Source: Leptodontidium sp. MPI-SDFR-AT-0119
Taxonomy: Eukaryota > Ascomycota > Leotiomycetes > Helotiales > Leptodontidiaceae
DNA length: 64,000 nucleotides
NCBI GenBank assembly: GCA_020726505.1
Contig: JAHLEZ010000026.1
Span: 124,001-188,000 of the forward strand
Direction of reading: 5' to 3'
A program made the translations under genes and the position numbers. Every line of letters starts with the position of its first letter. The stretch's first letter is position 1. Below the pieces are notes generated by a model that had not been told where the DNA came from, searched no databases, and saw nothing but the letters and a program-made list of their open reading frames with translations. Positions 36,301-47,771 of the stretch are shown in pieces.

Positions 36301-38100
36301 CTAACGACACACCGGAAGAGAGTAATACGAACGAGGATTAAATACTTTCCGAGTTAGGAGCCTATAAGATCTGCCCTATAAAAGTATTTAACGCCAAAGA
36401 ACCTACTAACTCAGAATCCGAAGGAGTAACAATAGACCTAAAACTGCGCAAGCGGAACGACATTCTTTAAGATATAAAATCCCAAGTACGACACCTAAGG
36501 GACGAAGGAGAGCTTAGCTCCTCTGACGATTCGAGCCAAAACGACGAAGGACTACCTATTATAGCTAATAAGTACAGCGAAGGATACTAGCAAATTGCCT
36601 AATACTTAACGACACTTAAGACTCCTAAGGATATAACTAAAAAGTAGTTCCGTGTTTTTAAACAGGAAGTATTAAACTATAATATACATAGTCGCCAGAT
36701 TTAGAGACTTCCTACTAAAGGTTCTATTATTAGGCTTATTATTAACACTAATAAGGAGAAGGAAATTATACTTCGAAGCTACCACAACAATTCTAGTCAC
36801 AAAGGGAGAGAAAGCACCTACTACCGCATCGCCACATAGTACTTTTAGAAGGGATTATTTACTAATTATATAAAATACGTCCGAATATACAAGAATTATT
36901 AACTCTAATCAGCGAAGCGCCTTAAGGAACCTCTCTACCCCACAGCGTCAAATGGACTTATAGAGAAATAGGCGCTAGACGTTACTTATATACCTCCCTC
37001 CCGAGGGAAGGGCTACCTTATTATTACTAGAGACGACATAAGTAAATAAGCCGAAGCTAGAGCTCTCCTTACTAGAGAAGCTAAACATATCACTACCTTT
37101 ATTTAAGAAGATATCATTTGCTGTCATAAGTTGTTTTAGAGACTTATTATAGATAAAGGAACTAAGAATATAGGGGAAGTGCTAGAGTTACTTAACAAAA
37201 TAGAAGTCGAGCGAATTAAGATCTCGGCGTATAATACTAGAGCCAACGGAATAATCGAACAGGGCCATGGACCTATCAAGAACGCTTTATCAAAAATAGA
37301 AGGACGTTAGACTAACAACCTTTCCGCAGTGTTATTTACTAATAGAACTATTATACATAGTCTAACTAACTACACTTTGTTCTATATAGTATATAACAAG
37401 GAGGCGATTTTACTTATCGAAACAAGGAACCCTACGTGGAGGACGCTATTCACAGAAGAAATACAAGACTAGTCCAAGTTACTATAGCTTAAGGCTACAC
37501 AGTTTTAAATAAGACAGGAACACATCGATAAGGCTATCTTTAAGAAGACTCGACGTCGTTAAGAGGACAAGGAAGCCTTTAATCTTAAACACGACATACA
37601 AAAGAGACTATTTAGAAAAAGAGACTTAGTACTTCGCTAAGACTCAGTACAAGAGAATAATATATCCTCAAACCGAGTACTCGACTTTAGGTGGCTAAGC
37701 CCCTATGAGATCGTTAAGACTTACACCGACAAAGGCTACTACAGACTCAAAGAGCTTAGTGACGATAGCCCCTAGCTACGATAAACCTTCGCTAGTAATA
37801 AGCTCAAGCTCTTTCACAAGAGAAGCAACTTCATTTATAATAACAGTAATAAAGTGGGAGAGGCCTCTAGCGAAGACGACAACTTAACCCTTCTAAACCT
37901 TAAACTAGACATTAATTTATAATACCTCAACGACCCCGAATTCTTAGAGAACCCTACGATTCCGATAATATAACGTATTAGAGACAATAAAATAGTAATT
38001 AAAGTCCCTGAATTGTTAGCACAGTAGCGCAATAAGTACCAAGTAGTGTCTGACTCGGAATAAACATACTTTAATATTAAGGAGCTAGTACGAGGACGCA
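33400..38100 (+). pseudogene. pol of the gypsy element (PR-RT-RNaseH-IN)
   Basis: Protease region about 33700-34041 (VNYITLKAVTLLELL, IDAPNIKVILGFLFF). Reverse transcriptase about 34900-35700: YRLINSTTILN, FILFLDNIKVKGLYTDY with the second catalytic Asp changed to Asn, and KSQFC. RNase H about 35900-36340: IIVGVDSSGTS and YESSF*SKTEAKYNTTKQEY. Integrase about 36750-37500: ALDVTYIPPSRGKGYLIITR and IIDKGTKNIG, then a GPY/F-like module FRWLSPYEIVKTY. Multiple stops make it inactive. Confidence 0.85.
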
Positions 38101-38109
38101 CCTCCAGTC

Positions 38110-41100
38110 TTTAAAGGGGGGGACAATATACTGCCGCACACTAAAATAATCACTAAACCGACTTCGTACTGCTAAGAACCACGATTTAAGACACCTTAAT
38201 ATCACAATTAATACAAAAAAGAGCTTATATAGCCCTAAGCACGTTAGAGAAAACATTAACCCCGCGTATAAACTACTAATTCCTTAGAACAAACTTATAG
38301 AACTAACGACTACAATTACTTGTCGTAGCCCCCACGAATAGACGACAAGTTTAAAACGAGACTACTATTATTAAGCTAGTAAGAATTCTAAGGCGGCAGA
38401 AAGTAACTTCGTTGAGATAGGCCAGTTGTCAGGCTCGATCCGCAGGACTAGATTCCAAAACGGCAGGTTAAACCTATAACCTAAGCCAGAAATTCGAGTC
38501 TAACGTACTAGACACCCCGAAGATATAGACGTAATATATTAAGGGCATTAACTCTCGGCATTTAACCCACAAAATAAAAAGAAGACTAAGCTATAAGTAC
38601 CGGGAGTGTTCAGGGCTAAATAAATGAAACTGAGCTAATCTTACCGTTATATACCTCCCAGATATAGCCACTAATTCTATTAGGAGTAACACGTAGCGAT
38701 TTATAAAGGCCGACATTAAGAGCACCGTTAACTTAACTCTTAAACTAGTAAGAAGATTAAACGATCTATATAAAGTAGGCTAAAGGTCTTAAAAATCTCC
38801 TAGTAAAGAGCTAACAACACGCTCAGAATCAGAGCCGTGCTCTCTAAAACCTCAAGTCAACAACCACAATATAGCCAACGCTAACCCTACTTTACGTGCT
38901 AAAGATCTAAGCATATTATCGGCCGACGACCCCTAGCTAGTAAACCTTTTAGGGATCAAGTGTTAGTCGATTACCCCTAATCAGCTCTATCTAAAGTCTC
39001 TCGCCTACTAAGTCAGGGCCTCTTCTACATATACGTCGATACCTCTTAGTCCCCTCCCGTCGGAAAGTCTGAAAGAATAAAGACTTCTCTTGCCGTTCAT
39101 TAATACTAGTAAACAAAAAGTAATATACTTCGCACTTAGAGTGCTAACAAGAGACTATAAGTTATAGACAACTTTCAAATATAATATAATAGTTTTATAA
39201 CTATAATAGACCTACAAATAAGAGTGCCGCCATTCTAGGCTCACATTAATATCGCTAAAGTAACGAAGACTCTATACCCTCGACCTCCAGCTAGGTTCAG
39301 CAATAAGTACTAGCAACTAATTAAGGCTAAGGGTACGACCCTGAGTATTCTCATAGATATTTCGTCACCGCCTACTATATCATTCCGAGAGGTGTCATTA
39401 AGTAAAACAGACAGGAACAAAGTCAATAACTCACAGAGCAACTGGCCAGGAGTCAAGTCAGGCTTTGGCCTTAAGATTAATAACTAGTTCTTTAACCCCT
39501 ATTAAAGAACTAAAGTAATTAAGAGACTTTAGACACAATTAAACTATTATTCCGAGAAGAACTCTAATTAACGGGACCCCACAGTATGCCATCTCATACT
39601 TAACTACTGCCAGCTTAATAGTACTTGAGTTGACTAAACTCTTTTGCCCCCAGAAAGCTTAGCTGTTTCAAAGACCCTCTATTAGCTTTAACAACAAGAG
39701 GTAACTTACTTATCAAGGGGAGAAGGGGCCATTTCCACTATACTGAGAACTAAGAACCTATTATAGCCTCTTAACCCTGCTCGACACATTACGACTATTA
39801 GTTTGCCCACTCCTCCCGGCTTCCTGCTATAAACCTTCGAAATTGGCGGATCTAGCCTCTACCCCATCTAACTAACCAATTAATAAGAGACTAGCGGAAT
39901 AATACTACTTATCTTCAGTAGTGTGACTTACGCAAGTATAATAAGAGTGTGTCTATAGAGGGACCCGAAAGCTACTTAGTAACTTATTACTAAGAGAAGA
40001 TTAATACGGCGCGACACGCACGTTCTTAGCCTAAGGGGTAGAGTTTAATATAAGTAATCGCACGAGGTAACCTTAATTCCCATTAGTTTACGAACCTAAA
40101 GAAGATAAATAGTATCGTCCCTTAACTTATTAAGAGAATATAAGCACCGGCGCTATAAAGAGGTTAGACAGTTTAATACTCAGCTTAAATGACGTCAAAG
40201 TAAAGTCCTAGAGTTCACTTTAGTCACTTCTTAAAACACGAGTTAAGGATTAAAGACCGTGGCGGTACTTCAAATCGCCGCAGGAAAGGTATTAGCATAA
40301 TCTGTAAATAGCTAGTCAAGTACAAGAGAAAGAAATAAGAGTATAACTCACGAAATTAAGACGCGTTAAGACCTTTATAGTGTTAACCTTTAGTATTAAA
40401 GCTGAGAGCGCTTGGGCTAAGATGCGAACCGATTTCGATAGCACCTCTAAGGTAGCTGACAACGAAGGACTCTTCTTAAAGGTCTACGAGGAGTTAGTAG
40501 AGTTCAGATAATATTATAAAAGGTTAACTTACCGCGTTAAGGCGACTTGACTTTATATTAAAGTTATTATTTAGAGATCGAGGTGCGGGAAAGTTGAGCA
40601 GAGACTACACATAAGTTAACGCAAGTATTACAAAAGAAGTTACTGTCTAGCAAGAAGGAAGTAAATAAGTAAGGAAAGCTCTTTATTACGTCACCTCTAC
40701 GACTAGGCAATAGCAAAGTTAAAGGTGCTGAGCTCCTATAGCGCGCTAAAGTTAATAGTAAAGGCCAAGGTTATTGTTCTAAAGGTACCAAATATAGAGA
40801 AGTTAGCGGCAGAGAGACCTTTGAGAGTACTAGAGTCATAGTAGCTAAAGTCATCGTTAAGTAGAAGAAGATCTTGCCTTAGTAGTATAAAGAAAAGTGA
40901 TAGTGAAGTTGATCTTGACATAAGCTTAGCGGGGAAGTTTACTTTAGAGGTATTACAACGAGAGAAGGTGTAAGAGGAGTTGTTTAATTAATAGAAAGAA
41001 AGAGGAAAGAGATCGTGACGCGCTAAAGTACTCTATAAAAGGAATAATATTAAGGAGAAGTTATTATATTTAGAGAGTTAAAGTTAGAAAGTTAGTAGGG

Positions 41101-41291
41101 GAAAGTCAACCTTATAAAAGTAAGCTGGCGGCGCTAAGCGAGGCGATTATTTGCTTCTAAAGGTAACAGGTCAACTATCACGGGACTTTATATATACTAG
41201 CTACATAACATCCTACTGACGATTCGAGACGCTCTGATTAGTTATTTACTTCTTTTTAGTATATATTACTCGAGGGCGAGCAGAGTCTTTG
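38110..41291 (+). other. 3.2-kb region between integrase and 3' LTR, possible extra ORF relic
   Basis: Unusually long non-pol segment. From about 40430 to 41290 one plus frame reads like damaged coding sequence (LFLKVYEELVEF, LAGKFTLEVLQREKV, YLLLKVTGQLSRDF), with stops at Gln/Trp-like positions. I cannot name a product. The rest shows no frame I can follow. Confidence 0.4.
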
Positions 41292-41305
41292 AAGGGGGGG
41301 ACACA
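41292..41305 (+). other. Polypurine tract of the gypsy element
   Basis: AAGGGGGGGACACA directly before the 3' LTR TG, the expected plus-strand primer site. Confidence 0.7.
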
Positions 41306-41585
41306 TGTGATGGGGACAGCCCCTAATTCCTTTTGTCACATGACTACGCTAGTCCTTCGCACATATAAGGAGCTAACACTTGATTACAGAACGTCAAGAA
41401 CGTAACACTAGATATATTCTATTTATTAGAACCTTTTCCCTCCCCTCCTTTACTGATTCGTACTCTTTAGATATGTGATATCTTTAGATTTGATTGATCT
41501 GTTATTTACAGAGCCTAGAATCTCCTCCGGTGGCTCGCTACATGCTACCCTCTTGTTGTGTGGATTGGGGTTCGTCCCTCCCACA
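41306..41585 (+). repeat. 3' LTR of the gypsy element
   Basis: 280 bp, begins TGTGATGGGGACAGCCCC and ends CGTCCCTCCCACA; followed by the ATAC flank. Confidence 0.93.
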
Positions 41586-42103
41586 ATACTTAAAGTAAGT
41601 ATAAACCTACGATTCGCTAGTGAGAAAGTTACTTAAGTACTTTTAAATAAAAAGCTTTATATTTATCTTTTAAATATCGTATTTAATTTCGCCCTTATAA
41701 TTACTAAAAAGAGTACGGGAATACTTAACCTTATTAGGCTCAACGGCAGGGATAATAAGGTTTAGCTTAGGGAGGTAATAGTTAGCGGTCGGCTAAAGGT
41801 CCACTATAAGAACACGCACTAATTGGTCCGAAGGAGAGGGGGTACTAGTCTCTTAGCGAGGGTTATCGATAGTATATTAAGCGAGGGCTTATATAATAGT
41901 AGTAGCGACAGTAAAGTTAATAAAGTCCTTAATCAGCTAATCTACCTTAGTTTATCAAGCGGGGGTAAAGCCCTTTATATCGGTAGACTTTAGTGATGCG
42001 TCGAAGAAACGCTGGGGTTTGTCCTTTGGCTCGGAGTCGAATCCGTTAAAGCTCTCTAGCTCTTCTAAGAGGGTCTCGACTAAAGGGATGAGGGTATTAG
42101 TAA
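41586..42103. other. Repeat-like DNA right of the gypsy element, no gene
   Basis: AT-rich, with fragments that look like old RIP-damaged sequence; no coding frame recognised. Confidence 0.4.
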
Positions 42104-42285
42104 TGTTACGACAGGTATGCTTCGGCTAGGGTTCAGCTAAGTCAGGGGTCCGAAACAGGTCCGGCTCCCCTCCGACTCCCCTCTGACTTCCTATATATAT
42201 GGCTCCCTCCTGTAGAGTAGCTCTGTAGTTTTGTATTCTAAGTGTTAAGTCAACCTTCTACGGCCAAGGCTCTTGTGTCGTGACA
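42104..42285. mobile_element. Solo LTR (182 bp) with AGTAA duplication
   Basis: Starts TGTTACGACA and ends TGTCGTGACA, which are inverted to each other, with a 5-bp direct repeat AGTAA on each side (42099-42103, 42286-42290). A TATATATGG box lies inside. No internal region remains, so LTR-LTR recombination is likely. Size suggests a Ty1/copia-like parent, unproven. Confidence 0.75.
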
Positions 42286-42498
42286 AGTAAAGCCTAGCCG
42301 TACAGGGGCGCTTCTTTCTCTGGAGCTTCGCTAACGAAGGGGAGAAGTTAGTAGTAGGAGTAAGGTGGGGTAAGGGGGTATTTAAGGTTATTAATCGATT
42401 TGTTAATTAGATATACGTTTTAAAATAGTAGCGCGCGTTAAGTTACGGCAAGGTAAGTTAATCGCGAGAGAATATCTAACTTTCTCTAAAATAGTCTA

Positions 42499-45400
42499 TA
42501 GGCTGGCCACTAAGTCAGTCAGTTAGTTATCAGTTGAAGATATATTCACAACTTACTGACTGACGTAAAATCGCTATAACTGATCAACTGACTAATAAGA
42601 TATTTGGGAGCTAATAAGTTAGTTCTAAAAATAGAATATATTATATTTTAAGAAGTACAGCTTTGTAGGCGCCAGCAAACACAATTGCTCTCTTATTAAC
42701 TCAATTTTTCAAGCATTCCTAGTGCCATAGAGTTGTTCCTGATAATTGAGAGCTCTCTGTAGTTGTTTACTTTGCGTAGGACGAGAATATTCGCTTACAC
42801 TTAGAGCTTATAACTAGAATAGCTAGAAAATTAAACGCTATTACTGTTAATTTAGGCTATTCCTTCTCCTTTTATTTCTAGTACTCCAACGTACTAATTC
42901 TGTTAACTGGCCCCTCTTAGAGATACTAATAGTATTAATCTCTACGACCTATAATCGTTAGAGTAACGCGCTTTAGTGTCAGTCTAGCGTTTGTAACGAT
43001 ATCTCTTAAAAGAGAGCGTGGAGGTTACTATTGATTAATAGGCTTAAGGGAAAGAGTAACGCCACGAGCATTTCCAGGTGCTTTGTATTCGTTCTCTTAT
43101 AACCTCTTAAATGAAGCCTTTCTATTTAATATAAAAGAAGCCATATTTCTAGTCTAATTCTTTTCAAAAAAGGACTATTTGAAGCTAGGGTGGAGCACTA
43201 TCGAGGCTTACTACGTAACAGAATTGTCAGTCTTTTTATACTATTTCAAGGTAACTTCTTAAGCCAAAGTAATAGACTATTATATACCTTCGTGTTCGTT
43301 AAACTCTCCGCGTTTGGCTCGTAGCTCTAGCTCTTCAAAGTGGCCAAGAATATACTCTAAACACAGTAACGTCTCCTAAAGAGCTCCATAGGATAACGTA
43401 TCTCCCTCTTCCTGTAAATTCGCGTTGCCTTCGAGGTCTTTAGTAAGTCGGAATAGCGGTTCTAATTAGTCCATAATCACTTCTAAGGTCTCCTATTCTA
43501 ATGGCGACAAGTAGTCGTTAGCGAATATCTCTTAATCTAGAGGCTCTATAGAAACACGTAGTTTGAAGGCGTATACGTTAAGAGCTTCACGTAATTTAAG
43601 ACCGCGACGAATCATCGAGTATATAATATTCCAGCGTACTCCTCCGTTAATAACAAGCTTCCACTCCTTGCCTTCAGCCTTGCCAGTATTAAGTGTTGTT
43701 TGGAGGTCTATAAATAGCTCTATACACTTTCCTAAAGCCAGCACGTGTTATACTAAGTTATGTAGCTTTCTAGCCTCTCTACGGCGCCTCTAAAGCTGAC
43801 GTCTACCTTTAGGGCTAGCCTCCTTATAGTCTCGATCGAATGAAGCCTTATCTTGACCGAATAAGTATACTCTAGCGATAAGGTTAAATACGTGGCCTAT
43901 ATAGCGTAATCTTTTCTCTTCGGGATCAAATCCCTATTGTCGGCCAAGCTCTACAAGAGTAATATTATTATTTGTCGCATTATCAAGGACGAACTAATTA
44001 AGGTTATGTTTTGTGATTCCGAATCGTTTAAGTAAAGGGAGGAGGACAAAGTATTATTCTATAAAAGGTAAGCCTTAGAGAGAGTATTAAGGAAGGAGAT
44101 ATATACTAATACTAGTCTTACTATGGCTTAGTAGCTCAAGAAGCTTAATTAAGCGTGTAACACCTTAATAGTCATAGTTAATAAAGTGTATAATAATACT
44201 AAGTACACTAATCTTCTCTCTCTTAGATCCCCAGCCGTCAAAGGTAATAATAACCTTAGACTTAGCGTTACGAATCTCTTTAATAACTGTAGGTTTAAAG
44301 TGCGCGAAGTATTTATAAATCTAGCTCTCTATAGTAGAGTGTGACGAAAGTATAGCTTTTGTAGTATTTATACTAGCGATTTTGAAGCACCGGATTAGTC
44401 GTTTAAAGGCTGCTTTGTAGTGTTTTACGCCTTCGTAGATAATCTATTCAAGGAAGGCATTATAGAACTCTTGCTAACGAAAAGGGATAACTTAATTATA
44501 CGTATTATTAACTATTCCGGACGCCTAGAACGTCTCTATTATACTCTTTTGCCTTTATATATCTCTTCCTTCGTTTAATATATACTTTTCGTAGAGATGG
44601 CACTTTATATTATTAAGAGTATTAGTATTAAAGTGAAATTCTAACTCGCGGCTAAAGATTTCATCGTGATAGCCTACTTAATTAGTTAAGTACTCTATAG
44701 ATTTATATAGGGAATATATATAAAGCTTATAGCACTAATACACTAGATTCCTAGCCTTAAGAGTATTTGACAGAGTATAATTAAGCTTCTACACCTAAAT
44801 AGTTCTTGATCTCTTAGAGGCTCCTACTAGTACTATTCCTCTTACAAATCTCTGGGGGTATAGCTTCCGATTGTCAAAGAGAGGCTTTCTAAAGTCGTAT
44901 AGAGAGTAGTCTGTTTTGTTGCTCTCCTTTTGAGGCTGGAAGGGGTTGTAGAGCTTATTATAGTGTAGTATAGGCCTCTTATATCAGTCCCGTAACACCT
45001 TTGGCTGGAGCGGCCCTTTAGGCGTCGACTTGCCCATTATTTAAGCTAGAACGTTCGGAATAACTCGAGAAGGTGCTACAGATACTGTGTTTTCGTTATA
45101 TTAGACAAATTAATAGTAGATACGTGAGATAAAGCCATTTTGTTGAGGTTATAATAATAAATAATAAAAATACGTATAATTTTATAATCTGGGTATTTAA
45201 ACTTTCCTAAAGGTTATACTTAATTATAATATCTACTAATTAGAGGCCTAAAAGCTAGCTTAGCGAGGCGGCCGCCCCTACTAAAAATATCCCGGGCATT
45301 ATGACACCCCTCTAAAAAAGGTAAATATTATACTACTCCTTACTCAAAAATCACTAAAAATATATATATTAACTTATAAGCAACTGATCTAAATATCTTC

Positions 45401-45502
45401 AACTGACTGGCGTGTTTAATAATATATTTGAACTGACTGGCTGACGTTGAAGCGCGCAGCTGATTTAGTTGGCTTATCTCGACTGACTTAGTGGCCAGCC
45501 TG
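42499..45502 (-). mobile_element. hAT-2: hAT-superfamily transposon, 3004 bp, degenerate
   Basis: Left end TAGGCTGGCCACTAAGTCAG, right end inverted CAGGCTGGCCACTAAGTCAG; the first left base C is T, a likely C-to-T change. 8-bp duplication ATAGTCTA at 42491-42498 and 45503-45510. Transposase is on the minus strand. End sequence and length are close to hAT-1. Confidence 0.93.
42700..45138 (-). pseudogene. hAT transposase remnant (hAT-2)
   Basis: ATG near 45138 (MALSHVSTINLSNIT). The best-preserved part, 43744-43532, has KLVINGGVRWNIIYSMIRRG and LREALNVYAFKLRVSIEPLD, aligning with the hAT-1 segment LVLREALDTYAFRLRLSTEALD in two parts. Many stops elsewhere. Ends are approximate. Confidence 0.7.
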
Positions 45503-45621
45503 ATAGTCTACTATAAGGGCAGAGAGGTATTTATTTATCAAATAAGCTAAGGTGTTAAGGCTCGTTATTAACTTACTACGAGGGTAAGTCGATAAGGCGC
45601 AAGACTAAGCAGCGTAAAAAA

Positions 45622-45745
45622 TGATTTGATTTGATTTGATTAATGGCTATTAATCATATTCAAATCAAGTAAAATCTTGATTAATCATAATCAAATCAAA
45701 TCAAATCAAATTAATCAAGCATTAATTGATTAATTTGATTAATAT
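45622..45745. repeat. AATC/GATT-rich fold-back island, left copy
   Basis: Runs of ATTTGATTTGATTTG and their inverse AATCAAATCAAATC around ATTAATC words, able to fold on themselves. Shares an 80-90 bp direct repeat with 46291-46417 (AAATCAAGTAAAAT..., ATTAATTGATT). Confidence 0.75.
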
Positions 45746-45840
45746 AAGAGCCGCATCCTAATTAGGACTAGATTATAAAACTAAGCTTAAAGAGGGTTAG
45801 TATGTACTAATAATAGAATCAGTTAAAGTCTAAGAGTCTC

Positions 45841-46098
45841 TGTCGGTGCAGTACCGGTTCATGTACCACGCCGCAAGTGTGAATATATTCAAAATGCGAG
45901 TATGGTGACAGAGTAATAAATGGTTGGTTCAAAAATCTGTGTATTTCTAAAGAGAGTGCGAGGAGAGCCAGCCTATATACTACGAGACGCCACCGAATCT
46001 CCACCGAAACCCCTCCGGTAGGCCTCTGACCCCCATGTATCAACGAAAGTACGCCTGTACCATCTAGGTAGGCTTCTGCAGGGGCCTGTGGACCAACA
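45841..46098. mobile_element. Solo LTR (258 bp) with GTCTC duplication
   Basis: Begins TGTCGGTGCAGTACC and ends GTGGACCAACA, flanked by GTCTC at 45836-45840 and 46099-46103. Base composition is richer in G+C than its surroundings, so it probably inserted after the neighbouring DNA was damaged. No internal domain present. Confidence 0.8.
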
Positions 46099-46290
46099 GT
46101 CTCGGTTAATCTAGAGAGCCTCGCTTAACCCAAATAGAGTAAGAAACATACTTTATTTAATTTAGTTAGTTTATTATCTATTTAATTAAGTAGTTTATAA
46201 GTTGATTATTCTTTAATTCATTCTTTATTTATTAAAGTACTCGCTTATTAATCTATTCTTATATTATATATAAATATTTAAATAAAAAAG

Positions 46291-46417
46291 TCATTAATCA
46301 GATTAATCTAGATTAATCTAGATTAATTAATCAAAATCAAATCAAATCAAGTAAAATTTTGATTAATCAAAATCAAATCAAATTAATCAAATATTAATTG
46401 ATTTATATGATTAATTT
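46291..46417. repeat. AATC/GATT-rich fold-back island, right copy
   Basis: Direct-repeat partner of 45622-45745, preceded by three GATTAATCTA units. Confidence 0.75.
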
Positions 46418-47333
46418 TGCTCACGCTGAGACTAAGTAAGATATAACGCTTTATAGTGAAGGGGTATTAGTCTTTTCTTATATTACGGCTAATAAGAGGT
46501 TAATACAGCGAGTTAACTCTAGCTTTATATTTAGGCCTCTAATTACGCTTAGAATCAAGAAGAAAAGACAAGGAAGAAAGGAAAGCTCTTTATAAGGGAG
46601 GGCTCGAGTATATATATATATATAAAGGACCCTCCTAATCGGGCCTAGCGTAGTCGAGTGCTATTCACGTCAACATGTCGCAAGCTCGCCACCTAGTCTT
46701 CCCTATCGGGCTTAGCGCCGTCGCATAGCCAGCGATGCTACGAGCCCGTGTCGGTTAGAATACGAGGAGTATCGTAGGTCGTAACACTTCTCTTAAACTT
46801 ATTATTATAATATCCTTAAGAGAAAGTGCAAATATAAACTAAATATTCGCAAGTCGGGATGATTTAGCGTATACTAGCTTACATCCTAACTTATTTTATA
46901 TATAATAATATATTGTATATTGAGATCGTGTAGTTCAGTTATCGTCGCTAGTTTAAAGATTTTAAGAGATTTAAAAGTTAAGTAAAGCTTTAAAGTCTTT
47001 AGTAAAACGTGCTATAAATATTATATATTATAAACTATAGTACCGCGGTTTTATGTTCTTATATTAATACTAAATATAAAGCTTATCTCGTGAAAGAAAA
47101 ACGGTTATTTCTTATAGTTATTATTATATTATTTCCGTGCTTATTTAATAAAAGTAATAAGTGCCCCCTTTAGATTAATTAAAACTAGGGCGCAGGGACA
47201 TTTCGTACTCTGTGAGCAGTACTGCCTTGGGGTCCACCCTGGAGTCCACGATGAGTTGGCAACTACAGGATGGGTCCACAGCGGATCATGTGACATAAAA
47301 GTAGTGCTTAGGGCCGGAGCCTAAGCATCCATT
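46418..47333. other. AT-rich decayed repeat, no gene
   Basis: Contains a TA run with a TATAAA box near 46605-46627 and an ATG at 46675 (MSQARHLVFPIGLSAVA*), possibly the start of a dead element. Composition returns to normal after about 47190. Confidence 0.4.
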
Positions 47334-47771
47334 TTGGTAGGTCCGACCGATGCCGACTGCCCACCGCCTTGTGACCAAATCCAGAAACTCATCCGACGTT
47401 TCGCTTTCCTTTCCTCTTCGTACCGCACTGTCTACATTTCAAATACAATATCCGATGCACCAACGCTTACCTGGCCGACCCACGAGAGAGAGTACAGTCG
47501 CTTTCAGGATCGCTTTTTGAAAAGGAGCCTTAGACCAACCGAAGAATAAGTTGGACTTTCGTGGCGTTTAATATTTCACCACGTCCAGATGCAGCCAAAC
47601 GTAGTTCGGCCGCTTCTGATCCGTGTTGGATCCCCATTGGTTGAAAAGGACAGGGCAGTTGTCCGTTCCCCAGCCTCGCCAGTCCTCCACCTCAACTTAA
47701 ATCACCAAACTTACCAGAGACGCACTCTTGCCTTCAGGAACTAAAGCAATTACAAGTACCGGCAGTAATTA
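47334..47771. other. Upstream region of the CorA-like pseudogene
   Basis: A 71-codon open frame (47334-47549) has no motif; not called as a gene. Confidence 0.35.

Larger units (their letters stand above)
29538..41585 (+). mobile_element. Ty3/gypsy LTR retrotransposon, 12 kb, RIP-damaged
   Basis: Two 280-bp LTRs (29538-29817, 41306-41585), TG...CA ends, 4-bp flank ATAC on both sides. Order gag, protease, RT, RNase H, integrase is that of Ty3/gypsy. A purine tract AAGGGGGGGACACA precedes the 3' LTR. Coding regions carry very many TAG/TAA/TGA codons at Gln and Trp positions. No reliable primer-binding site could be read after the 5' LTR. Confidence 0.93.

Noticed and set aside
40736..40921. 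61-codon minus frame in the gypsy element
   Set aside because: Sense strand reads as damaged element sequence here; the antisense frame is short and low-complexity.
45622..46417. Possible telomeric or CRISPR-like repeats
   Set aside because: Units are not the fungal TTAGGG repeat and have no regular unique spacers; better described as fold-back AATC islands.
21201..47200. A complete Starship element
   Set aside because: Only a doubtful DUF3435 fragment is present, no full captain gene and no matching element ends were found; kept only as a question.
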